Part shown: positions 39,501 to 51,500 of the stretch, piece after piece | How positions within the stretch are numbered: position 1 is the stretch's first letter | Layout: every line of letters starts with the position of its first letter | DNA from: Burkholderia sp. | GTDB taxonomy: Bacteria > Pseudomonadota > Gammaproteobacteria > Burkholderiales > Burkholderiaceae | DNA: 64,000 nt | NCBI GenBank assembly: GCA_040954445.1 | Contig: CP144362.1 | Location: forward strand, 372,001-436,000 | Direction: 5' to 3' | Notes under the pieces: model-generated | What the model saw: the letters and a program-made list of their open reading frames with translations, nothing else | Databases searched by the model: none | Told to the model about the DNA's origin: nothing | Made by a program: the position numbers and the translations under genes

Positions 39501-42500
39501 CAACGCACTCGATTCGGCATCGGCTAGTGCTTCCACCGAACGACGGCTGAATTGGCCGAGCCGCACGGCAACCTGTCCTTGCGCGTCGACGATGTCGATA
39601 TCGAGCTTGGGCACGACGGCGCTGTCACCAACGGCACGATGCACCACGACATAGGCGGGACTCGGCACAGGGCCCCATTGTTCGACCAGCTCGACCGCAA
39701 ACGGCAGACTCAGGCCAACCTGCTCGCCGGCCAGACCGAGGCTGGCCTGCAAGGCACCGTCGAGCAGATTAGGTGGAAGGCCGTAGCCGGCCAGCCGTTC
39801 GACGTCGGGCGCGCGCAATTCGGCCACCACCGCTGCGTCGCCGATCTGCCAAGACATCAGCACCTGAAAGTTTTTACCATAGTGCAGCCCCATGGCCTCG
39901 AGACGTGCATAGCCCTCCTCGCGCGACCAGTGCCGCGTGCAGCCCTCGAGCAGCCCGGCCAGGTCGAGCGTAGGCGCCGGTGTCTGTTCGCCCAGCGCCT
40001 CAGCCCAGCCGTGGCTATAGACCAGCGTGTCGCCATCCTGCTCGCGATAGATCCGGAAGCTGATGCGACCGTCGTCTTCCACGCGCAAAACGATATGCAG
40101 CTCGGCCTCGCCCTCCGCCAGCAGCGGCCGCAGCCAGGTGACCTGCCGAAGACGCACTTTGGCGCCTTCCAGGGCAAGGCTCAGCGCCGCCCGCGCCCAT
40201 TCCAGCTGGGCCGCGCCGGGCAGCAGGCCGTGGTCTTGTACCTGGTGCTCGCGCAGTAGCCAGGATTGCGGGTCGAGCCGCGTACTGAAGCGGAGGCCAC
40301 CCAGGTGCGAAGTGTTGCGATGGACCAGCGGATGCAGCACCGCCGCCTGTGTCGACGCCGCGTCGATCGAGGGTAAGTTCTTCGGCACCCAGTAGCGATC
40401 GCGCGCGAAGGGATAGGTCGGCAGGCTGATGCGGCGCGGCAGTGCCTGACCGTACAGTCGATCCCAGTGGATCGACAGACCCTGCACCCATAGCTCAGCT
40501 AGCTTCTCCAGCTTGCCACGCGTGATCCATTTCGCCACCGCTTCCTGGAGTTCCTCGTCGTCGCCGAATACCGCCATGGCTTCCTGGCTGCGGCGTGGCT
40601 CGCCGCGGTATACCGCCTCGGCCAGCGTGTCTTCTTGCAGACAGGCGTTCAAGCGTGCGCTCAACTGTTCGATCGAGGCCGCCACGATCGCCAGCCGATG
40701 CTCCATCGCCTCGCGACCGACCTGCAGTGTATACGCCAAATTCTCGAGATTCGGCGCATACGATTGTACATGTGCCAGCAACTGTTCGGCCTGGTGCCGA
40801 AGAATGTTCTCGTTGCGCGCGGACAGCACCACCAATACCGGGCCTTTCCGGGGCACTGCTTCATGCTGGCTGGATGCCGGCGCTTCCGAGACGATCAGGT
40901 GCGCATTGGCACCACCTGCGCCGAACGAGGACAGCCCCGCGATGCGCGGATATTCGCGTTCTCCTCCGCCATCGAATTTCAGCACCGGCCGCGTCCACGG
41001 GCCCAGCTCGCGTTGCACCACGAACGGTGTCTGGCTGAAATCGATATGCGGATTCAGCGTATCGCTGTGCAGGCTCTTCACCAATTGCCCGTGCTGCATC
41101 TGCAGCAGAACTTTGGTCAAGCCCGCCATCCCGGCTGCGCTTTCCGCGTGGCCGATATTCGACTTAGCTGAGCCGATCGCGCAATACGCCTTGTCCTGCG
41201 TGCTCGCCCCATAAGCCTGGCTTAGGCCTGCAATTTCGATCGGATCGCCCAGCGAGGTGCCCGTGCCGTGTGCCTCCACGTAGCTAATCGCCCGCGCAGG
41301 CACACCCGCTTCCGTCAATGCCTGACTGATCACCTGGCCTTGCGCGCCGGGATTCGGAACCGTGTAGCCATTAGTCTTGCCGCCGTGATTCAGCGCACTA
41401 CCCTTGATCACGCCATGGATGTGATCGCCATCGGCGAGCGCCTTTTCCAGCGGCTTGAGCACCACCGCGCCCACGCCCTCGGCCGGCACATAGCCATCGC
41501 CGCCTTCGCCGAAACTCGTGCAGCGGCCATTGCTGGCCATGAACTGCCGATCCGACAACAGCAAGTACTTGTTTGGATGCACGCTGACGTTCACGCCGCC
41601 GGCAATCGCTACTGCGCAGCCGGCCTGGCGCAGGCTCTGGCAAGCCAGATGAATCGCCGTCAATGACGATGAGCACATCGTATCCACGGCTAGACTCGGC
41701 CCATGAAAATTGCAGTGATAAGACACTCGGTTGGCGATCGACGAGGCGCTGCCGAATAGGCTCAACGCCTGTCCTTGCGCCTGCGCCTGGGCACCGTACA
41801 GCTGATATTCCTCGTACATCACGCCGACGAACACGCCGACTTGCCCGCGTCGCTCCCCAGACGTAGCCGAAGCCGCGAGCCCCGCCCGCGTGTAACCGGC
41901 ATCTTCGATCGCGTGATACGCGCATTGCAGGAACAAACGTTCCTGCGGATCGATCAATTCGGCCTCGCGCGGAGAGATATTGAAGAACAGCGGATCGAAG
42001 GCATCCACCTCGTCGATGAAACCACCCCACTTGCTATAGATTTTGCCCAGCTTGCCCTTAGCCGGATCGTACTGGCCGCGCCAGTCCCAGCGCTCATCAG
42101 GAATCTCGGTGACGCAATCGATACCCTGCAGCAGGTTAGCCCAGTAGTCGGCCACGCTCCGCGCCTGCGGATAACGCCCGCTCAAACCGACGATGGCAAT
42201 ATCGAGCGGGACCGGTGGCGTATCGGGCGGCGCTCCGGAGGTCAGCGCGTTCCGGCGCGAGAAGCGGTCCAGTAAACGGCCCGAAAAGCGGCGCGCGGGG
42301 AGGGAAGGCGCTGCGTTGACCGGCGCAGGAGAGGGCGAAGGCGTGGGTAGCGTCGAGACGGCACCGGCCTCAGCCTTCGACCATCCCAGCAGGGCATGCA
42401 ACGCGGCACCATGATGCTCGAGGAAATACCCGGTCAAGGCGGCAATGCTCTGGTATTCGAAGAACAGCGTAGCCGGCAGACGCCCGAAGCTCGCTTCGAG

Positions 42501-45500
42501 ATCGCGTGTCAGGCTGATCACCAGGATTGAGTTGATGCCGTATTGCTCCAGCGGTACCTTCGCGTCGATGCGCTGTGGCGGTAGCCTCAGGCTCTGCGAG
42601 AACAGGCGCGTAAGGAAGCGCTGCGCCGCTTCACGGAAGTCCATCCCGGCTTCCTGCGCGACAAGTGTCGCCGTTTCCTCCTGCGCTTCCAGCGCCAGCG
42701 CCGTGTGAACCGCCTGCACATGGCCCAGCAAGCGCGCCCGCTCACCATGCAGAACAAGCACCTGGCCGGCACCGCTCTCGCTCAGCGCCTGATCGAGCGC
42801 GGCCAATCCAGCCTCACTTGGCAGCGCCTGCATACCGGTACTGCGTTGTAGATGCGCCTGCATTGCGGCATCAACCTGCATGCCGCCCTCGGCCCACAGC
42901 GGCCAGCTCACTGAGATCGCTCGACCGTGGCGGTGTCCTTGCGCCACGAGTTCGTCGCGATACACCGCATAGGCGTCGAGATAGGCGTTAGCGGCGGCGT
43001 AATCGCCCTGACCCACATTGCCTAACACACCAGCCGCCGAGGCACACAGCAGCAGCCAGTCGAGTTCAATGGTGGCCGTGGCCTGGTCCAGCGCCATCAT
43101 ACCTGCCACCTTGGGTGCCAGTACCTGTTGCAGTGCGTCGACGGTTTTCCCGCGTAGCAGGCCATCACGCAGTACGCCTGCGCCATGGATCACGCCGTTC
43201 AGGCAGCCATGACGCCCGACAATGTTCTGTGCTAGGGCTGCTACGACCGCCACATCGGTGATATCGAGCGCGTGATACTCCACGTGTGCGCCCAAGGCCC
43301 GCAATGCATCCAATTGCGCCTGTCCAGCCGCGTCCGGCTCGCGCCGACCGCTGAGCACCAGCACCGGAACCTGTGCCTGGCGCGCGATATGCGCGGCGAA
43401 CAGACGGCCCAAGCCGCCCAGACCACCGGTGATCCAGTACACACCTCGATCGCGCCAGGGCCGCACTCCCTGGCGGGGTTCGAACACTTCTGCGTAGTCG
43501 AGAATCTCGCGCCCCGCCTCGCCATAACGCAGCCGCGGTGCCGGAGAACTGGCTTCGGCGGCCAAGCGTGCGGCTAGGTTGCTCGTATCTTTCACTGCGA
43601 TGGTCTGGGCCACCAGCCAGGGATATTCCTGCCCGGCCGTGCGCAGCAGGCCATCCAGCCCTTGCAGTACCGCGTGCTCGCCTTGCGCCGGCACCACCAG
43701 TTGCAGCCACAGCCGGTCGGACCGGCTGGCCTCCAGCGTCTGGAGTTCGATGCAGAGCTTCTCCGCATAGCGCGTATAACGCTCATCAAGGCTACCCTCG
43801 GCGGTCCAGTGCATGCTGGACGCGGTGGGCAAAGTCTCGCGCAGATCGACCGGTGCGACCTCGCAGAAGATCACGCAATGCGCGACGTTGGCAGGCACCA
43901 TGTTCGTCGCCAGCGCCGGCTGCACACGCCACCGCGGTGCCAGCATCAGCGTGCCGACCGCCGTCGATGCAGGCGCGACCGAACGCAGGCTCAGGCCGCT
44001 CAGGCACACTGCCACCTGCCCTTGCTCGTCGACGATGCGGATATCGAGCTTACGCACCGCCTCGTTGTCGTCGGCACCGGGCTGCACCACGGCATAGGCC
44101 GTCGCCGGCACAGCCCCCCACTGCTCGACGGTTTCGACCGCGAACGGCAGGATCAGCCCGGTGGATTCAGCATACAGGCCGATACAACTTTGCAGCGCGC
44201 CATCTAGCAGGCTCGGCGGCAGCACGAAGGCTGCCTCCTGGTCGACGTCTGCCGGCCACCGAAGCTCGCCAATCGCGATACCTTCGCCTCTCCTGAGGCC
44301 GGCCAGCGACTGGAAGCTCGGCCCGTAGTTCAACCCCATTCTGACGAAACGCGCATAGCACTGTTCACCCGTCAGCCTATAGGTGCAGCGCGCGCGCAAG
44401 CCTGCCAGATCAATGCGGGGCACCTGCCCCGGGCTCACCGCCTCGGCCCAGCCTTGGCTATGGACCTGGCCATTGTCGCCATAGATCTCGAAAGCCAGGC
44501 GACCGTCGTCCAGCGGTGCCAGGGCGATATGGCATTCCGCCGCCTGCTCCACCACCAGCGGCTGCAGCCAGTCGACCTGACCGAGGCGAATCGACGGCTC
44601 GCCGCCCAGCGCCAGCGCGACCGCGGCGCGTGCCCATTCCAGCTGCGCCACACCTGGCAGCACGCTGCATCCCCGCACCACATGGTCGCGCAAGAAGAAA
44701 GCGTCGACGACGAGGCGGCTACTGTAGCGCTGTTCGTCGAGGTCGGAGGTATTGCGATGCACGAGCGGATGCAATTGCACCGCCTCCCCTGCCTCGGCAT
44801 GCTTCGTCGGCTTCACCCAATAGGTTTCCCGCGCGAACGGATAAGTCGGCAGGTGCACCCGGTTCGGCGGCGTCTGGCCGAACAGCTCATGCCAAGCCAG
44901 CGCATAACCCTGGCAATACATGTCGGCAAGCGCCGACAGCGCTTCTCGGCTTGCTTCCCCCTGCGCGCCAGCTTGCTGCTGGACCTGTTTGGTGGTCTGC
45001 TGCACGCCCGCGATCCTGCCGATCAATTCCTGGCCGTAGTCCAGCAAGGCCTTCTGAGCGGCGAACTCGCGGCTCACCACGCCGCGGAACAGGTTGGCGC
45101 GGGTTTCCCGAGACAGCGCCTGCTGCAGGGCATACACGGCATCCTCGCGATCCTGGACCACCACCGCGCAGCGATGCGCGAAGTGCTGGCGTCCGACGAG
45201 CAGGGTGTGACTGATCGAGGCCAGCTCCGCTGCATCGTGCTCCCGCGCCTGCAAGCGCTCGATAAGGTCCTGAACGCGCTGCCGCAAAGCCTCAGCGGTC
45301 TTGGCCGAAACCGCCAGCAGAAGCGGTCGTACCGCCGCGTGCCGCCCAGCGTCTGCTGGGGCAGCGTGGCCGCGCAGCACCATGTGGGCATTGGTGCCGC
45401 TGATGCCAAACGCGCTGACGGCACCCAGTCGCGCGCGCGTGGTCGGTGCCGGCCAGGGCCGCGCGGCGGTATTAACATAGAAGGGGCTCTTCTGCCAGGC

Positions 45501-48500
45501 GATGTGGTCGCTGAGTTGCTCGCAATGCAGGCTGGCCGGAATCGTCTCGTGACGGATCGCTTGCACCAGCCCCACCAGGCTGACCAGCCCGGACGCCGCC
45601 TGGGTATGGCCCAGGTTGGTCTTGCTTGAGGTCAGCGCGCAAGATTGCGGCGCACGCTCGTGTGGCGTGAAGGCATCGGCTAGCGCATTGATTTCGACTG
45701 GATCGCCCAGCGGCGTGCCGGTGCCGTGGGTGACGATGTAGTCGATGTCTGCGGGATCGATGTGATGACGCGCGTACACCGATTGCAGTAGCCGGGTCTG
45801 CGCGGCCCCGCTGGGGGCGGTGATGCCGTTGGTCTTGCCGTCGTAGTTGATGCCACTGCCGACGATCACCGCGTGGATCGGATCGCCGTCCGCCTCGGCC
45901 CGCGAGAGCCGCTTGAGCACCAGGGCCACCACCGCCTCACCAGGCACCATACCGTTGGCGCGGCGATCGAATGCGTGGCAGCGGCCTTCCGGCGACAGCA
46001 TGCCCGCCTGTTCCATCGAACGCACGATGGCCGGCGTCAGCAGCAGGTTCACGCCAGCGGCGATCGCCGTGTCGCATTCGCCGACACGCAGGCTCAGACA
46101 GGCCTGGTGCGCGGCCACCAGGCCTGACGAGCAGGCGGTGTTGATCGCCATGGCCGGCCCGTGCAGATTTAATGCATAGGCCAGGCGCGTGGCCAAAACG
46201 CCGTCGTGATTCGAGGTGACGTCGGCCTCGGTCTTACCGATCAGCTGGTAGTCGCCCTGCTCCACGCCGACAAACATGCCCACCGTGTGAAGCTGCAGCT
46301 GGGTAACGCCGTAACCGGCATCCTCCAGCGCGCGCCAGGCCTCCTGCAGCAGCAGGCGCTGGCGCGGGTCCATGGCTTCCGCCTCGCGCGGCGAGATCTC
46401 GAAGAACAGCGGATCGAATTCAGCCACGCCAGGCAGCAGGCCGATGCGGTCACAAGCTGGTCGCTGCGGCGGCGGCCAGGCCGCGAAGCGCTCGGTGCCG
46501 GCGGACTGCAGCACTTCTCGGCCATCACGCAGGATCGTCCACAGCTCGTCGACCGAACGCGCGCCCGGGAATCGACCACTGATGCCAATGATCGCGATTG
46601 GCTCAACGATATTCGCGACCGCGCCGGCTAGCTGCGCGTGGCGGCGGCGGCGAATCGAAGCGGACGTTGCAGCAGTCGGCGCGCCAAGCTGGGCAGGCCC
46701 CGCTTCCGCGCGTTCAACTTCCGAAGCTGCGCGATAGAACGCGGCCAGCGCGTCGCCGTGGCTGTCCAACAAATAAACGCTGAACTGCTCGAGCGTCGGA
46801 TGGCTGAAAAACAGCGACGGCGTCAGCGCGATGCCGTAATGCTCGCCCAGACGCGCGGCGAACGCAGTCAAGGAGACCGAGTCGTAGCCATAGTCGATCA
46901 GGTTGGCCTGCGTGTCCACTGCATCGCGCGGCATCTGCAGCAGCGCGGAGGTATGCTCAACCAGGTCCCAATTCACGCAGTCGGCCAGGTCCAACCCCTT
47001 CAGCTCGCGTCGATAACCTCGCCCGGGGGACATCTTGGCCACCGGCTCGGCCAGCGCCGGAACACGGTAAGCGGTGCTGACGTAATCGCGCAGACGTTGC
47101 GGCTCGCCGTGCAGCACCAGCACGTGAGAGACCGTCGCGGCCAGCGCCTGGTGCAGCGCCGCCAGCCCTGCCGCCCTGGGGAGGGCCTGCATGCCGGTGG
47201 CGCGGCGCATCTGCTCCTGCGCGACCGCGTCGATATGCATGCCGCCCTCGGCCCACAGCGGCCAGCTCAGCGACACGCAGCGGCCCCGGCGCCGACCCTG
47301 TTCCACCAGTTCTTGACGATACGCGGAATAGGCGTCCATGAAGCCGTTGGCCGCAGCATAATCGGTCTGTCCAGCGTTGCCCAGCACGCTGCTCACCGAG
47401 GAGCACAGCAGGAACCAGTCTAGTCCGATATCGCGGGTCGCCATATCCAGCGCGAACAGGCCGCCCACCTTGGCGTTCAGCACTTGCCGCAGGTCAGCCT
47501 CGCGCTTGTTAGCCAACAGGCCGTCGCGCAGCACGCCGGCACTGTGGATGATGCCGTTCAGGCCGTCATGCTCTGCGACGATAGCCCGGGCCACTGCCTC
47601 GACCGCCGCCGCGTCGCCGGTATCCATTGCGCGGAATTCGACACGTGCGCCCTGCTCGCGCAATCGTTCGATAAAGGCTGCCTGCGCCGTATCGGGCGGG
47701 CGCCGCGCGCTCAGCACCAGCACCGGACAGCGAACCTCGGCGGCTATCGCAGTCGCGAACAGCCGGCCCAGACCGCCCAGGCCGCCGGTGATCCAGTACA
47801 CGCCCTCGTCGCGCCATGCTAACGGCATGGCGCGCACGCCTTCAGGAGGCGCCAGCGGGATGAAGTCGAGTACCTCTCGCCCAGCTGCGCCATCACGCAG
47901 CGCCGGCACGGGTGCTATAGCTTCGGTGTTCAGACGAACGGCGAGCTCCTGCGCACTGTCCACGGCGATCACCTGGATCAGTAGCCACGGGTACTCGAGG
48001 CGGGCGCTACGCAGCATCCCACCCAGCCCCTGCATCAGGGCTGCCTCACCCCGGGCAGGCAGCACCAGTTGCAGCAGCACCTGGCCGCTGGGGCCGCCGG
48101 CGACGATCTTTTGCAACCACGCCAGCGCCTGCCCGGCATACACGCCGTAGCGCTCGGCAGGGTTGCCCTCGGCCTGCCAGCGCAGGCAGTGCGCCGGCAC
48201 CAGCTCAGCTTCCAGCGAGGCCGGCGCATCCAGTTCGCATAGCACGACCCAATGGGCCGCGTAGCTCGGGCGCTCGCACGCGGCAGGAGGCCCAGCCTGT
48301 GGGGTCCAGCACGGTGCCAGCAGCAAAGTCTGAGCGACCGGAGACGCTTGCGTAGAGGGTTGTTGCGGTGCAAGGCCTTGCAGGCTCGCGAGCACGTAGC
48401 CCTCACCATCGGCAAAATCGATGTCAACATCAAGCTGGCCCGGATGCTGCCGCACAACCACCATACCCTGCACGGGTAGGCTACCGACCATCCGCAGCTG

Positions 48501-51500
48501 CCGCGCGGCAGTCGGCCAGCTCCAGTCCTGCTGCGGCCAGGCCAGCCGACAGGCCTGCAAGGCGACGTCGAGCAGGTTCGGCGCGAGCGCGTAATCCTGC
48601 CAGGACGCATCGACCTTCTGCCGCCAGTGGGCGATCGCCAGGCCTTCGCCAGACTGCAGGCTGCTCAAGGCTTGGAAGCTATCCGCGCATGACCATCCGG
48701 CGGTGGCGAGACGGGAGTAGGCCTCGTCACCGTCGAGATGTTGCGTGCACTGTGCCTGCAAGGCAGGCAGGTCAAGCCGGGGTGCCGGCAACGCGTCGAC
48801 CAGTTCGGCACGGCCTTCTGCGTAGACCTCGCGGCCTTCGTCATCCTCGCGGTAAATCTCGTAGCCGACGTGCGTCTCGTCCTCCCAATCCAGGGCGATA
48901 TGCAGCGTTGTGGGTGCATCGACATGTAGGGGCACCAGCCACCGCATCTCCTCCAGGCACAAGCCGGCAGTGCCGCCCAATGCATGTGCCAGGGCGGCTC
49001 GCGCCCATTCCAGCTGGGCCAGGGCCGGCAACGTAGGCCGACTGTGCAGGCGATGTCCGCGCAGCAGGCCCGTCCCGGCGTCCAGCACGGTGGTGTAGCG
49101 TTGGCCTTGCAGGTCCGAGCTGTTCACGTGCACCAACGGATGCAGGATCTGCGCGCCAGCCACGCGCATGGTGGCCGCGCCGGCATCGATCCAGTATCGC
49201 TCCTGGGCGAAGGGATAGGTCGGCAGACTGATGCGTCTCGGCATCGCCTGGCCGTACAGTTGTTCCCAGTGGATCAACAGACCCTGCACCCATAGCTCGG
49301 CTAGCTTCTCCAGCTTTCCACGCGCGATCCACTTTGCCACCACTTCCTGCAGTTCCTCGTCGCCGCCGAACACCGCCATAGCTTCCTGGCTGCGGCGCGG
49401 CTCGCCGCGGTATACCGCTTCGTCCAGCGTGTCGTCTTGCAAATAGGCGTTCAGGCGCGCACTCAGCTGCTCGGTCGAGGCTGCCACGATTGCCAGCCGA
49501 TGCTCCATCGCCTCGCGACCGACCTGCAGCGTATAAGCCAGGTTCGCGAGATCCGACGCATGCGACTGCACATGTGTCAGCAACTGTTCAGCCTGGCACC
49601 GAAGAATATTCTCGTTGCGCGCGGACAGCACCACCAACACCGGGCCTTGCCGCGGCACTGCTTCATGCCGGCTGGATGCCGGCGCTTCCGAGACGATCAG
49701 GTGCGCATTGGCACCACCCGCGCCGAACGAGGACAGCCCCGCGATGCGCGGATATTCGTGTTCGCCGCCGCCATCGACTTCCAGGACCGGACGCGTCCAC
49801 GGGCCCAGCTCGCGCTGCACCACGAACGGCGTCTGGCTGAAATCAATATGCGGATTCAGCGTGTCGCTGTGCAGGCTCTTCACCAATTGCCCGTGCTGCA
49901 TCTGCAGCAGCACCTTGGTCAAGCCAGCCATTCCGGCCGCGCTTTCCGCGTGGCCAATGTTCGACTTGGCCGAGCCGATCGCGCAATATGCCTTGTCCTG
50001 CGTGCTCGCCCCATAGGCCTGGCTCAGGCCTGCGATTTCGATCGGATCGCCTAGCAAGGTACCCGTGCCGTGTGCCTCCACGTAGCTGATCGCCCGTGCA
50101 GGAACACCCGATTCCGCTAATGCCTGACTGATCACCTGGCCTTGCGCGACGGGATTCGGCACCGTGTAGCCATTGGTCTTGCCGCCGTGATTCAGCGCGC
50201 TGCCCTTGATCACGCCATGGATGTGATCGCCATCGGCTATCGCCTTTTCGAGCCGCTTGAGCACCACCGCGCCCACGCCCTCGGCCGGAACATAGCCATC
50301 GCCGCCTTCGCCGAAACTGGTGCAGCGGCCATTACTGGCCATGAACTGCCGATCCGACAACATTAGGTATTTGTTTGGATGCACGCTGACGTTTACGCCG
50401 CCAGCGATCGCCACCGAACAGCCGCCTTGGCGCAGGCTCTGGCAAGCCAGATGAATTGCCGTCAATGATGACGAGCACATCGTATCCACGGCCAGGCTCG
50501 GCCCATGGAAATTGCAGTGATAAGACACCCGGTTAGCGATCGACGAGGCGCTGCCGAACAGACTCAGCCCCTGCCCTCGTGCCTGCGCCTGCGAGGCATA
50601 AAGCTGGTATTCCTCGTACATCACGCCGACAAACACGCCGACCTGCCCGCGTCGCTCACCCTCTGTGGCTGAAGCCGCCAGCCCTGCTCGTGTATAACCG
50701 GCGTCCTCGATCGCGTGATACGCGCATTGCAGGAACAGGCGCTCCTGCGGGTCCATCAGCTGCGCCTCCCTCGGAGCGATACCGAAGAACATCGGATCGA
50801 AGGCGTCCATGCCGTCGATGAAACCGCCCCACTTGCTGTAGCTCTTGCCGTCCTGGCCCTTGCGCGCGTCGAAGTGCTGGCGCCAGTCCCAGCGCTCGGC
50901 GGGGATCTCGGTGACGCAATCAATGCCCTTCAGCAAGTTAGCCCAATAGTCGGCCACGCTGCGCGCCTGGGGATAACGTCCACTCAAACCGACGATGGCG
51001 ATATCGAGCGGCGCGCCCACCGTTGAGACCGGCGGGCCAGCGACCATCGAGCCAGGCAGGCTGCGACGATGGCGGCGACGGCGCAAAGCCGGTGCATCGA
51101 TCGACGCCTCCCTTGCCGGGGCCGACGAGGTAACCGCCATCAGCTGAGTGGCAGCCGGCGCGGCACCGAGCATGGTGAGACTGTCCGCGTGATGCGCGAG
51201 AAAATACTCGGTCAGCGCGGCGATGCTCTGGTATTCGAAGAACAACGTGGCCGGCAGACGCCCGAAGCTCGCTTCTAGATCGCGCGTCAGGCTGACCACC
51301 AGGATTGAATTGATGCCGTATTGCTCTAGTGGTGTCTGCACATCGATGCGCTGCGGCGGAAGCTTCAGGCTCCTGGACAGCAGGCGCGTGAGATAACGCC
51401 GTGCCGTTTTGCGTAAGGCTTCCTGGCTATCGACGGGGCCCGCGGCTGGCGCCAGTGCCAGCACGCTGCGCACGACAACCGGCTCGGGCGCACGATACAG

